A stretch of DNA of 64,000 nt, from positions 3,410,001-3,474,000 of the forward strand of contig NZ_OY761461.1 in assembly GCF_963664555.1 (NCBI RefSeq), in the 5' to 3' direction. Every line of letters begins with the position of its first letter. Positions within the stretch are counted from its first letter, which is position 1. This DNA comes from Labilibaculum sp. (GTDB taxonomy: Bacteria > Bacteroidota > Bacteroidia > Bacteroidales > Marinifilaceae). Below, in pieces: positions 55,514 to 64,000 of the stretch. The notes beneath the pieces were generated by a model. It did no database searches. It was not told the origin of the DNA and worked only from the letters and a program-made list of their open reading frames with translations. The translations under genes were made by a program, and so were the position numbers.

Positions 55514-56266
55514 TTAAAATCTTTTTAATAAGGCATTGCAGGCATACCCAACAAAGGAATAAACTGCTTTTATTAATGATAAATTCTCAATTTTACGATA
55601 CACTTTCCAAACATCAGCTGCCGCCTTCCATTTTTTTGCTGTATTGGAGTTGGAAACCAATCGATAGGATGCTAAAAGTTCATTAATGCCATGTGCCTTA
55701 AAACCTCGTTTCATGATTAACAACCATAATGCCATATCATGACTACTTTTAATATTTGGCATTTCAAAATAACCAACTTTTTCTTTATCAATGATGACAG
55801 TTAAACATCCAATTATTGTATTTCGCAAATACTGATGGTAATTAATTGTATTAGGTACATTAATTACTTTATTTAACTTGATACCATCCTCTGACATTAA
55901 ATCATAAGAAGAGAATGTAAATTCATAATTATTACGAATCATGAAATCTAACTGTACCCCTAACTTCTGAGGATACCACACATCATCACTATCTAAAAAT
56001 GCAATAAAACGTCCCTTTGCTTTACGTAAAGCAATATTTCTAGCTTCAGCAGCACCAACGTTAGTTTCTAATGCAATTAATTGAATTCTATCATCATTAA
56101 GAATAAGAGAATTAATAAGTTCTATGGACTTATCCTTTGAACAATCATCTACAATAATCATCTCCCAATCCGTATAGGTTTGTTTTAAAACCGATTGAAT
56201 AGTTGCTTGAATAAAATGACTTGAATTATAAGAAGGGGTTATTATAGATACTTTGTTATTTTTCAT
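55514..56266 (-). CDS. Family 2 glycosyltransferase
   Basis: 250 residues. VSIITPSYNSSHFIQATIQS, MIIVDDCSKDKS (first Asp pair) and FLDSDDVWYPQKL (DxD) are the GT-A motifs. It adds one sugar to the lipid-linked unit. The start at 56266 matches the family, and it overlaps the end of the preceding glycosyltransferase gene by 11 bases. Confidence 0.92.
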   Translation of the reverse strand: MKNNKVSIITPSYNSSHFIQATIQSVLKQTYTDWEMIIVDDCSKDKSIELINSLILNDDRIQLIALETNVGAAEARNIALRKAKGRFIAFLDSDDVWYPQKLGVQLDFMIRNNYEFTFSSYDLMSEDGIKLNKVINVPNTINYHQYLRNTIIGCLTVIIDKEKVGYFEMPNIKSSHDMALWLLIMKRGFKAHGINELLASYRLVSNSNTAKKWKAAADVWKVYRKIENLSLIKAVYSFVGYACNALLKRF

Positions 56267-57374
56267 TATTATAGAATTGGTTAACACGACTAATAATCAC
56301 ATTAGCTCTGTCATCAATCAAATTAACAGCATCAAAAGTACTCATGTTATTTTTGATTTTATTAATCTCTTCAAAGCTCAAATTATTTACATATTTAATA
56401 ATTTCATCATCCAAAGTAGCATCAATCACAAAACCCACATTTAATTTATTAACCTTATCTCCTAGGAAGGTTTTCGTACTTACAATTATAGGGGTATAAA
56501 AATAAATAGACTCATACAATTTATTTGGTTCCGCATATTGAACATTGACAAAATCACTGTCATAGCAGGATAAAGACACATCTACTTTACTATAAATAGA
56601 AGATAAATCATCTGGGTTTTTAAAACTCCCATAGAAATGGATATTTTGATATTTCTCCACTAATTCTTCAACCATCTTCTTATACTCTGGAATTCCATCT
56701 CCAAAGAATAAAAATTTATGATTTGGAAATCTTTCACCAATAATTCTCGCAAAACGCATAATTGTATTTGGGAATCGAAGAGCTCCAATAAAACCAAAGA
56801 CGATTTCATTTTTCGTTTCAAACTCTAACACAGGTCTTGCCTTCCCTTTGAATGAAAAATGAATTTTATTGGGCTGCACGATTACATTTTCTCTTCGTTT
56901 TTTTCCATATAAAAACTCAACAAACCCCTCAGATAACACAACAGTCAGCAAAGAAAGCTTTATAAGTATTTTATCAATATTCTTAAAAATATTGACAATG
57001 ATACTAGAAGAGAAATATCCATATACCAAGTCTCTTATTTCATATATATATTTTTTCCTACTTATTAAACAAATGAGAGCAAAATCGAAAGAAAAAACAT
57101 AATAAATAGTAGACGAAGAATTCTTTCTGAAAATATTCTTGAAAATATGGTGTGCATTTAATAATTTCCCCCAATATGATTTACCATTCTCAACCAAGCC
57201 TAAATCTACTATTGGAATATCTTTTAATGAAGCAACTTCTTTACCAAAACCTCTATCAAAACCATATATTTCTACATCATAACCACTTTCAATAAAGCTT
57301 TCAACTCTTTTTAAAACTCCAGAATGCTTCCTATTGGTTAATAAGAAAACGATCTTTTTTTCTCCTTTTTTCAT
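56256..57374 (-). CDS. Glycosyltransferase, GT-B type
   Basis: 372 residues with the two Rossmann-like halves of family 4 enzymes. KIVFLLTNRKHSGVLKRVES opens the protein, and the nucleotide-sugar site is FGFIGALRFPN, later LFFGDGIPEYKKMVEE and YAEPNKLYESIYFYTPIIVS (the EX7E-like stretch). It joins directly to the deacetylase-like gene without a gap. Confidence 0.88.
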   Translation of the reverse strand: MKKGEKKIVFLLTNRKHSGVLKRVESFIESGYDVEIYGFDRGFGKEVASLKDIPIVDLGLVENGKSYWGKLLNAHHIFKNIFRKNSSSTIYYVFSFDFALICLISRKKYIYEIRDLVYGYFSSSIIVNIFKNIDKILIKLSLLTVVLSEGFVEFLYGKKRRENVIVQPNKIHFSFKGKARPVLEFETKNEIVFGFIGALRFPNTIMRFARIIGERFPNHKFLFFGDGIPEYKKMVEELVEKYQNIHFYGSFKNPDDLSSIYSKVDVSLSCYDSDFVNVQYAEPNKLYESIYFYTPIIVSTKTFLGDKVNKLNVGFVIDATLDDEIIKYVNNLSFEEINKIKNNMSTFDAVNLIDDRANVIISRVNQFYNNEK

Positions 57375-58376
57375 TTACTTATTTTCTGTTTCTTTGATTT
57401 TCTCACGAATCATTTCAACTGACAAACTTTTATGCCTTTTTAACAATTGGTCTAATAACTGTATCGTGCTCGAAGAAAAACTTTTGGGATGTGCAACAAA
57501 GCATAATACCGACTTCATTTTCATTTTCCTCACCATTATTCTATTTAATTTCAAAGCAATATCATCTAAGGAGGCATATTTCACAGATCTCATCAACTTC
57601 CGCATCTTGCCATAAAAGCTAGTATAGGAAGCACTTACACCACTCATATTATTATTTACGGATTTACTGTGCAAGTATTTATTTACTAAGAATAGTATCG
57701 GATTTATTCTGTATCTAGTTACAGGAATTTCATAAAATCTTCCATTTTGCTCTTCTACACAAGGGGTAGTATCAAATTGCCAATACCATTTCTTTGTGTT
57801 TGCTTGTCTAAAGTCATAATAATTAATTGGTTTTTGATCTAGAAAATCTCCAGGTAGAACACTAAAATCCATATCAATATCACTATCTAAAAAAGTATCT
57901 CTCAAATCATTAAAAGGCGTTATGCTCCATCCACCGGCTCTAAATGTGGTAATTTTATAATTATCTCGAACAGAGGCTACAATATTTTGAAGATTATCTA
58001 AACACTCTTTAAAATAATCTTGCAATTCATTGGGGGTTAAACTGTGTAATCGATATCTTGAATAATCAGACAAATCCCAATGCCCATTTTCTTTTTTTGT
58101 TGCGTCGAGCCAATGTGGGTGTATATGTAAGCCAATATCATGACCTCCTTTTACTATATTTCTTATTAAATCAGAATAAGCATTATGTTCTTCAATACAA
58201 TTCTTTTTTAAATGAACTAAGTAAGAACTATCTACAAAAAAAATCCCAACACCTCCATGTTTTTTAAATACATTTAAGATGTCGTCTGTCACATCACCAA
58301 TACATCCTTTTAATGATCCACTGTCTTTACCTAAAAACAATTCATAATCAAAAGTTAATATAATGTCCTTTTTCAT
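57375..58376 (-). CDS. Polysaccharide deacetylase-like (NodB-like) protein
   Basis: 333 residues. ILTFDYELFLGKDSGSL at the start, GGHDIGLHIHPHWLDA (HxxxH-like metal site) and TFRAGGWSITPFNDL resemble the NodB-homology fold. The sequence is divergent enough that a polysaccharide-modifying role is an inference from the cluster. The start was taken at 58376, two bases from the neighbour's stop. An ATG at 58397 would overlap it. Confidence 0.8.
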   Translation of the reverse strand: MKKDIILTFDYELFLGKDSGSLKGCIGDVTDDILNVFKKHGGVGIFFVDSSYLVHLKKNCIEEHNAYSDLIRNIVKGGHDIGLHIHPHWLDATKKENGHWDLSDYSRYRLHSLTPNELQDYFKECLDNLQNIVASVRDNYKITTFRAGGWSITPFNDLRDTFLDSDIDMDFSVLPGDFLDQKPINYYDFRQANTKKWYWQFDTTPCVEEQNGRFYEIPVTRYRINPILFLVNKYLHSKSVNNNMSGVSASYTSFYGKMRKLMRSVKYASLDDIALKLNRIMVRKMKMKSVLCFVAHPKSFSSSTIQLLDQLLKRHKSLSVEMIREKIKETENK

Positions 58377-58377
58377 A

Positions 58378-59355
58378 CTACAATCTTTCTTGATCAATTA
58401 TATCTCCCTTGTATACTCTTTTGTGCATCAATGCATTTAGTTTAGCTACAAAACAAAACAATTTATATATGACATTATTAGATGGATACTTCCATAAATA
58501 CCCCTTCTTCATTTCACCTCCAAATCGCTCTTTAAATTTCTGTATTCCTTCTATCTTACTCCCCTTCTTCGGTTTAATTCGAGCTCCAACAAAATCATAA
58601 AAACTAACGCCTACACTCTTTAATTTGATAATATTTTCCCAATGCATCAAATTAATCGATCCAATATGGGGTCTTAAAGCACTTCCTCCATAAAAATAGT
58701 AAGCTCCGAAACCTTTTTCATACAATAACATTGAACTTCCCTGAGGTATTCCATCTTTATAAGCTACAGAAATCAATGCATTCCCATTTAATTTTGTTGC
58801 AATTTCCTTCAATTCTATTTCTGAAGTATAATTAAGATTTTGCCTTTCCATAGTATCTTTATATAGCTCAAAAAAATCGGAAAATTGATCTTCTCCTGTT
58901 TTTATTATAACTCCATCCTTCTTTGCCTTTTTAATAACATTTCTATGTTTTGGATGCAGATTTGCAAATAATTCTTCTTCACCTTTTTCCAAATCTATTT
59001 GGTATGAACCAAATGAAGCTTCTAAACTTCCTTTAGGAAAAGTATCAAATACCACATTCGTATTAGGTTGATATACAAAATGTGCCGATGTGTTTTTTAT
59101 ATTTTTGACAACTTCTTCTAAAAAATTTTTTTCTTTTAGAAAATTAGGGTCTTCAAAATCTCCCTTTTTAATTGACTCATTTGTAAAAACAAGTCTTTTA
59201 AAAATCATTTTCTTCTCGATAATAAAGGGAAGGATGAATTCATCAGATGTAAACCAACCATATTTAAAATTAGTAATTGATTTAAGATAATCTTCCCTAG
59301 CTGTTATGGGTAAAGGAAAACCAATTTCTGTTTCTGCTTTAACAATGTTTATCAT
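58378..59355 (-). CDS. FemAB/GNAT-like acyltransferase
   Basis: 325 residues. The paired GNAT fold of FemX-like proteins is suggested by LHPKHRNVIKKAKKDGVIIK and GAYYFYGGSALRPHIGSINL, then YDFVGARIKPKKGSKIEGIQ. In polysaccharide loci such proteins attach amino acids or acyl groups to amino sugars. The gene starts a sub-operon after a 150-base gap. Confidence 0.85.
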   Translation of the reverse strand: MINIVKAETEIGFPLPITAREDYLKSITNFKYGWFTSDEFILPFIIEKKMIFKRLVFTNESIKKGDFEDPNFLKEKNFLEEVVKNIKNTSAHFVYQPNTNVVFDTFPKGSLEASFGSYQIDLEKGEEELFANLHPKHRNVIKKAKKDGVIIKTGEDQFSDFFELYKDTMERQNLNYTSEIELKEIATKLNGNALISVAYKDGIPQGSSMLLYEKGFGAYYFYGGSALRPHIGSINLMHWENIIKLKSVGVSFYDFVGARIKPKKGSKIEGIQKFKERFGGEMKKGYLWKYPSNNVIYKLFCFVAKLNALMHKRVYKGDIIDQERL

Positions 59356-59505
59356 TCCTATGTTTAATTAGACGCGTATATTAGCATCTGATATAAATAT
59401 AATTATTTAACAACCAAGACATTTCTCTTGATCAGACAAGACTCAATTTAATAACTAAGTTGTCACTCACAACCAATAATAAATAAACTAATTCATTATA
59501 AAAAT
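59356..59505 (-). promoter_or_regulatory. Gap inside the polysaccharide cluster
   Basis: The only sizeable gap in the cluster (150 AT-rich bases), so a promoter for the genes from 59355 downward may lie here. No clear box was fixed. Confidence 0.35.
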
Positions 59506-60420
59506 CTAACTTTTGAGTTTTTTAATGTCAAGCTTTGTCCCTAAATAATCATAATACTCGTAAGTAAGGAATCCACTTCCTGGTGTAAAAGTCATTTCTC
59601 CAAATATTACCTTTCCATCAATTTCATAAAAATCAATTCGAACAAATGGAATTCCCGTTCCTAACTTCTTACATGTTTCAATCATTTTATCTAAAGATTT
59701 CGGTCGAGGGAATCTGTTTCCACTATTTCTAAGACTAACGGGAATCTCCTTCCAATTACTATCGTAGACTTCAACCGAAAAATCATGAGTTTCTAAATTA
59801 CGACCAGAGTGAATACAAATAGATTCGACTTCTCCATTAAAACAAAACATTTTATAATCAATTAAAGTTCCATTCGGAGAAGAATCCTCCAAATATTTTT
59901 CAGCAATTACACATGGCTGTATTTTTAAGTAATGCATTTGACCAGCAATAATTCCATATTTACTATTAAGCCATTTATTAAATTTTTTAATTGTTTTCTT
60001 AAAATTTAACTTGCTTTTATCTTTTATAACCATAACGCTATTACACCCATGGTTTGTTTTAAGAACAAATTGATCAGGAAGAGACGAAAAATCAATATCA
60101 TTAGCATCATCCCATTTCCCATATAATTCATTTAATGTATCACCGCAACCTTTCTCTTCCACATATTCTCTAACCAAGTACTTATCTGCACATCTTGTCC
60201 ATATAGATGTGTCCGTATTAAATTGCATCCAAAAATTTTTTTCTACAATATTTTTGGGATTTTCCCAATCAAGCTTTTGTTTAAAATCATTCATATAATC
60301 CTCTTCAGCAGCTAAGCGAGGGTCCTTATTGAATAAATATTTATGTTTCTGATATTTATATATTTCATATACAAAGACTATTGTTTGACTTCTTTTAAGA
60401 AATTCTTTAAGCTTGCTCAT
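59506..60420 (-). CDS. TupA-like ATP-grasp protein
   Basis: 304 residues. DFSSLPDQFVLKTNHGCNSV, IAEKYLEDSSPNG and VRIDFYEIDGKVIFGEMTFT are the ATP-grasp motifs of the TupA-like family found in capsule and teichuronopeptide loci. It probably forms an amide between a carboxyl group (uronic acid or amino acid) and an amine. It overlaps the polymerase gene by 14 bases. Confidence 0.88.
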   Translation of the reverse strand: MSKLKEFLKRSQTIVFVYEIYKYQKHKYLFNKDPRLAAEEDYMNDFKQKLDWENPKNIVEKNFWMQFNTDTSIWTRCADKYLVREYVEEKGCGDTLNELYGKWDDANDIDFSSLPDQFVLKTNHGCNSVMVIKDKSKLNFKKTIKKFNKWLNSKYGIIAGQMHYLKIQPCVIAEKYLEDSSPNGTLIDYKMFCFNGEVESICIHSGRNLETHDFSVEVYDSNWKEIPVSLRNSGNRFPRPKSLDKMIETCKKLGTGIPFVRIDFYEIDGKVIFGEMTFTPGSGFLTYEYYDYLGTKLDIKKLKS

Positions 60421-61645
60421 ATATAATGTGTTTTTTATAATTCAAAATTAAATACAAATAAATTGCGATTCCTGGTTTTATAAAGATACCATCACTAACA
60501 GTCATAGCTGGAATAATAAAAACGGAAAAGGTAATAATAAGTAAATCTTTTACATGTGAGTTATCATTTGTTTTCAATTTTAATATTGAAAACAAAATGT
60601 ACAAGCCTACAATTAAACCAATTAAGATACCAAAATTTAACATCAACTGTAAAAAACCATTATGTGGAGTTAAGTCTTCCACCTTAGATACCATATTACC
60701 ATGACCAAGTATTTCAGAAGCTTGATAAGTCATCTGGTAAAACTCACCACCTAATCCGTAACCAATTACAGGTCTTTCACTTATCAATTTTATTCCTGCT
60801 TCCCAAATATAATCACGTCCACCCTCCATTTCATGTGCAGCGATCTTTTCAAGAGTTCTACTTGATAAATTATGTTCAGATAAAACTTGCAAAAAATAAT
60901 CAGCAGATGCGCTAAAGAAAATGATTATCGCTAATAAAGATACTGGTATTAAAACTTTTTTGATATAACTAATTTGCCCATAAAATATTTTCAAAATTAA
61001 AAAAGTTAGCAAACATAAAAGAGCCCCACGTGAACCATATAAAACAATAGCAAAAAATTCTATAAGACAGATAATTAGTAAACTGTATTTTTTATTTCGT
61101 ATGTATTCATTCAAATGCAGTAATAAAGGAAAAATGAGCATATATGAAAAAAACATATTATACTCTTTCGCATTTACAAAAAAGTTTATTTTTAGAATAA
61201 CTGGAATCAAAGACAAAAACAAGATGAATGACATAATATACGAACCTTTCAATAAAGTATTATACAATATCTTTTTATCTTGAATTGAATAAACAAATAA
61301 GCCCATTGGCAACCACCATATGAATGTCCAAAATGCAGAAGCACTAATAAGTAGGTTTATAGGATCGCCACGCATCAAACTTAGCAATGCTCCCAAAAAG
61401 TACAATATAAAAAACAAAACATATGATTTAACAAACATTACATGAGAACGTTTGAAAACATATCGCAGACTTTTTACCATTACCAAAAGGATAAGAACTC
61501 CAGCAAGTAAAGACATCTTTGATTGTATATCCTTACTTAGAAATGGTAAAATCGATTTTATAGTCCCATTTAAAGCTTGAATAATAAAAAAGAATATAAC
61601 ATAAAAGCTCAACTTTTCATCTATTTGTCTCTCGGTCTTATTCAT
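60407..61645 (-). CDS. O-antigen polymerase/ligase (Wzy-like)
   Basis: 412 residues with about eleven hydrophobic spans and a large periplasmic loop (about 250-320) containing GGRDYIWEAGIKLI and GYGLGGEFYQMTYQA, as in the Wzy_C/O-antigen ligase family. It joins repeat units in the periplasm or ligates chains to lipid A core. The two roles cannot be separated by sequence. It overlaps the GT2 gene by eight bases. Confidence 0.88.
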   Translation of the reverse strand: MNKTERQIDEKLSFYVIFFFIIQALNGTIKSILPFLSKDIQSKMSLLAGVLILLVMVKSLRYVFKRSHVMFVKSYVLFFILYFLGALLSLMRGDPINLLISASAFWTFIWWLPMGLFVYSIQDKKILYNTLLKGSYIMSFILFLSLIPVILKINFFVNAKEYNMFFSYMLIFPLLLHLNEYIRNKKYSLLIICLIEFFAIVLYGSRGALLCLLTFLILKIFYGQISYIKKVLIPVSLLAIIIFFSASADYFLQVLSEHNLSSRTLEKIAAHEMEGGRDYIWEAGIKLISERPVIGYGLGGEFYQMTYQASEILGHGNMVSKVEDLTPHNGFLQLMLNFGILIGLIVGLYILFSILKLKTNDNSHVKDLLIITFSVFIIPAMTVSDGIFIKPGIAIYLYLILNYKKHIIYEQA

Positions 61646-62543
61646 TATCGTTTAAAAATGAATTGTCCATATTATTAATCATACCTGCCCAAAATCCTTT
61701 CCATTTGTGAAAGTATATCTTTCTACTTCTTTTACTAAATATATCTCTTATAAAAACAGCTGTTTCGAAAAACAGCATATAAGAGAATAAAAATACACCT
61801 TTAGCTCCCATATGCTGTTTTATTATATACACTCTATTCCTGCCATTTAAATAGGCCATATCTGCCGACATATCTTGAGAACTTGGGTAATTTATATGTT
61901 GATGCCATGCTATTGATTCCTTTGTAACACCTTCAATAAAACCGCATTTTTTCATCCTAAAATACATGTCTATTTCATCATTATACATAAATAATTTTGC
62001 ATCTTGAAGGCCTACTTTTTCATAGAACTCCCGTTTAGCCATATTGGCGCCGCCTTGAACATAAGAAACTATCTTAGAAACAGGCACTTCTGAAAGACTT
62101 TGATTTCTGTTCTGTATTTTAGGTATTCCTATAGAACTAACATTAACACCATAACTTTCAATTATTTTAGAATTCCTTTTCAACATAACAGGAGCAACCA
62201 TTCCAAGATTTGTATTCGAATACAAATAATTATATAAAGCTTTTATTGCGCCCTTTGCCCATTTTATATCATTACCAATCAACATAATAGATTCTACAAT
62301 GCTATCTTGTAAAGCAAAATGGAGACCATCGTTGTAAGCCCCAGTACATCCACCATTAGATTCTCTTTCAATGATAATGGAATCTTTGAAGTAATCTTTT
62401 ACCTTTTTCAGATATTCCTCAGTCGATCCATTATCTACAATGATATGTTTATATAAATCATCTTTGTAATCCTGATAATACTGGCACCATTCATCAAACT
62501 TATAGTTATCATTATAAGTAATGGTTATTGCTGCAATTTTCAT
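61638..62543 (-). CDS. Family 2 glycosyltransferase, rhamnosyltransferase-like
   Basis: 301 residues. AITITYNDNYKFDEW, IIVDNGSTEEYLKKV, NGGCTGAYNDGLHFAL and LIGNDIKW give the GT-A core, and FMYNDEIDMYFRMK the acceptor site, as in WbbL-type rhamnosyltransferases. The donor sugar is uncertain. It lies two bases after the aminotransferase gene. Confidence 0.9.
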   Translation of the reverse strand: MKIAAITITYNDNYKFDEWCQYYQDYKDDLYKHIIVDNGSTEEYLKKVKDYFKDSIIIERESNGGCTGAYNDGLHFALQDSIVESIMLIGNDIKWAKGAIKALYNYLYSNTNLGMVAPVMLKRNSKIIESYGVNVSSIGIPKIQNRNQSLSEVPVSKIVSYVQGGANMAKREFYEKVGLQDAKLFMYNDEIDMYFRMKKCGFIEGVTKESIAWHQHINYPSSQDMSADMAYLNGRNRVYIIKQHMGAKGVFLFSYMLFFETAVFIRDIFSKRSRKIYFHKWKGFWAGMINNMDNSFLNDNE

Positions 62544-62545
62544 AA

Positions 62546-63616
62546 TTATTCAAATATCTTATTTAGCTGTTTTATTATATGTTCACATTTTGCATTGCTG
62601 TCCTCAAGTGGGATTTCTATAATTCTTGAAACAATACTTCTAGCATTAGGACAATTTTTTCCATCATCCAACAATTGATACCCCCTTATTGAATATATGC
62701 CTTCTTTAGCTAATTTTAAGAGTGCTATCTCTACTATAATATCATCAGCACAAATCAGCACAATTTTATGGTTATTCGCATCATCATTACCTAATGTTAT
62801 TAATCTCACGGTAGATTTTGATATTAAATGAACTCTTAATTCTTTTAAAAAATCTTGCCTAAATATTTGTTCTTTATTGGCTTTTAAAATTCCACCTAAA
62901 ATAGCTTTTTCAAAAGAATTAATGTCATCATTATATGAATCAAATAACTTAAATAAAATCATTTTCACATAAGTCAATAGAGTGAATATTTTAAACTTTT
63001 TATAACGATAAATTCGATATCGATTAAAATAAAAGTCCCAATAAGCTATTAGATGTATAAAAAGATGATTTTTTCTTTTAATAATATAATCCTCACTACT
63101 TGTCCAGAAAAAAGCACCAAGATGACCAGGAGTAGCTTTCCCAGGAGAAAATGAGAAGAAACCAGCATCGCCAAAAGTTCCAATAAATCTGCCATCACAT
63201 TTTGCTTCAAAACTCTGAGCGGCATCATCTATAATTGATACATTATATTTGCGACATATAACTTCTACTTGCGTCATATTAGCAGGATTGCCGTACATAC
63301 TAGCTATAATGACACAGCTAACATCATTGTTTATTAACTTGTATTCTAAATCATCTATATTAACATTTAAATCGTCTAAATTAAGATCATAACAAATATA
63401 AGATAGTTCTAAGCGTTTAATTGGATTTAAAATAGAATCACAAACATATGTAGGAAGGAGTACTGTACCCCTTACATCCAAAGACTTAAGACAATGATAT
63501 AGTGCTGCTTTACCAGAGCAAGCATATTGCCATTTTTTTTCAGTTCGCTCATTAAGCTTTGGGATATTTAATTCTGCTTTAGAAAAAGAAATCGGTTTAA
63601 ATTTTTCAACAATCAT
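62546..63616 (-). CDS. DegT/DnrJ-type aminotransferase, second copy
   Basis: 356 residues. The Schiff-base Lys lies in FSFSPGKATPGHLGAF. IIDDAAQSFEAKCDGRFIGT and the opening WQYACSGKAALYHCLKSLD fit the family. It is more divergent than the copy at 53783 and so probably makes another amino sugar, or acts in a non-amination reaction. Twenty-four bases separate it from the acyltransferase. Confidence 0.85.
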   Translation of the reverse strand: MIVEKFKPISFSKAELNIPKLNERTEKKWQYACSGKAALYHCLKSLDVRGTVLLPTYVCDSILNPIKRLELSYICYDLNLDDLNVNIDDLEYKLINNDVSCVIIASMYGNPANMTQVEVICRKYNVSIIDDAAQSFEAKCDGRFIGTFGDAGFFSFSPGKATPGHLGAFFWTSSEDYIIKRKNHLFIHLIAYWDFYFNRYRIYRYKKFKIFTLLTYVKMILFKLFDSYNDDINSFEKAILGGILKANKEQIFRQDFLKELRVHLISKSTVRLITLGNDDANNHKIVLICADDIIVEIALLKLAKEGIYSIRGYQLLDDGKNCPNARSIVSRIIEIPLEDSNAKCEHIIKQLNKIFE

Positions 63617-63640
63617 TTTGTAACATTTAACTTTTCCACC

Positions 63641-64000
63641 CTAAAACAACCTAAAATCTGAATGAACCTTATCTACATCTTCGTACTCATCATACCCTAT
63701 GCTTGCTTGAAAAAATTCTGCATCTGGATTATTTTTAAAATAATTAGTTATTTCCTTTTCGAACTCATAATTATAAATATTTTGTAATCCCTCTCTAACT
63801 GCCTTGGCAGGACTTCCCGCGAAAAAAGCTCCATTTTTATAATCTTTCGAATAATCCTTATTCAAAAATGCATATCTACTAGTTACAGAATTATCTGGTA
63901 CTATTGTACCTGGCATTACAGATGTATTCATAGATAACCAAACATTATTTCCAATAGTTATAGGTGCATTTCGTTTTTTTATTTGACCTGTTATAACATC
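63641..64000 (-). CDS. Hexapeptide-repeat acyltransferase (partial)
   Basis: The frame is open through the right edge, so only the last 119 residues are seen and the start lies outside. PITIGNNVWLSMNTSVMPGT and AGSPAKAVRE are the left-handed beta-helix and C-terminal marks of WbbJ/MaA-type O-acetyltransferases. It probably acetylates a sugar of the surface polymer. An internal Met at 63931 is not the start. Confidence 0.85.
   Translation of the reverse strand, partial: DVITGQIKKRNAPITIGNNVWLSMNTSVMPGTIVPDNSVTSRYAFLNKDYSKDYKNGAFFAGSPAKAVREGLQNIYNYEFEKEITNYFKNNPDAEFFQASIGYDEYEDVDKVHSDFRLF

Overview
The window is a low-GC, gene-dense bacterial chromosome segment. It most likely comes from a Bacteroidota organism, perhaps a marine Marinifilaceae/Marinilabiliales-like anaerobe; the phylum is a firm inference and the family is a guess. 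The evidence is an Oar-like TonB receptor, a Wzi-type capsule barrel, DUF3857, DUF2461 and four-helix-bundle proteins, a HisIE fusion and a HisB fusion typical of the phylum, and abundant short intergenic repeats. No rRNA, tRNA or CRISPR array was seen.

Layout. 1-2.8 kb: the end of a secreted metallopeptidase-like gene, a PPK2 kinase and methionine aminopeptidase. 3.0-11.8 kb: a phosphonate-polymer locus. IspD stands next to a minus-strand operon of Wzi barrel, CDP-glycerol-type phosphotransferase, nucleotidyltransferase-PEP mutase fusion, phosphonopyruvate decarboxylase and iron alcohol dehydrogenase. Divergent from it are a second CDP-glycerol-type transferase and a KdkA-like kinase. Together these suggest that 2-hydroxyethylphosphonate is made, CMP-activated and placed on a surface glycan. 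11.8-20.1 kb: NUDIX, gamma-glutamyltransferase, TonB receptor, a CBM9-like protein, nitroreductase and a MITE-like element. 20.1-27.6 kb: a complete histidine operon (hisG-D-C-B-H-A-F-IE) behind a leader peptide with five consecutive His codons and an attenuator. 28.2-30.6 kb: PII-AmtB and a DUF3332 lipoprotein. 30.7-33.4 kb: a sensor kinase with a periplasmic NMT1-like binding domain. 33.4-38.9 kb: a synthase-type exopolysaccharide operon (GT2 synthase, HEAT-repeat membrane protein, small protein, TPR-YaiO barrel, anchored protein).

39.2-53.7 kb is an accessory, repeat-rich stretch. It holds a decayed DsrE gene, DUF2461, a DUF3857-transglutaminase, a four-helix-bundle gene bracketed by inverted arrays of a degenerate ten-base repeat, and a response regulator fused to a degenerate kinase module. 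It also holds more decamer arrays, an 84-bp minisatellite, a second MITE-like element, a 957-bp-spaced duplication of non-coding sequence, and an intact IS21-family element abutting the remnant of another.

53.8-64 kb is a minus-strand O-antigen/capsule cluster: two DegT-type aminotransferases, a PglC-like sugar-phosphate transferase, three glycosyltransferases, a deacetylase-like protein, a FemAB-like acyltransferase, a TupA-like ATP-grasp protein, a Wzy-like polymerase and a hexapeptide acyltransferase cut by the window edge. Surface polysaccharide is thus the theme of three separate loci here.
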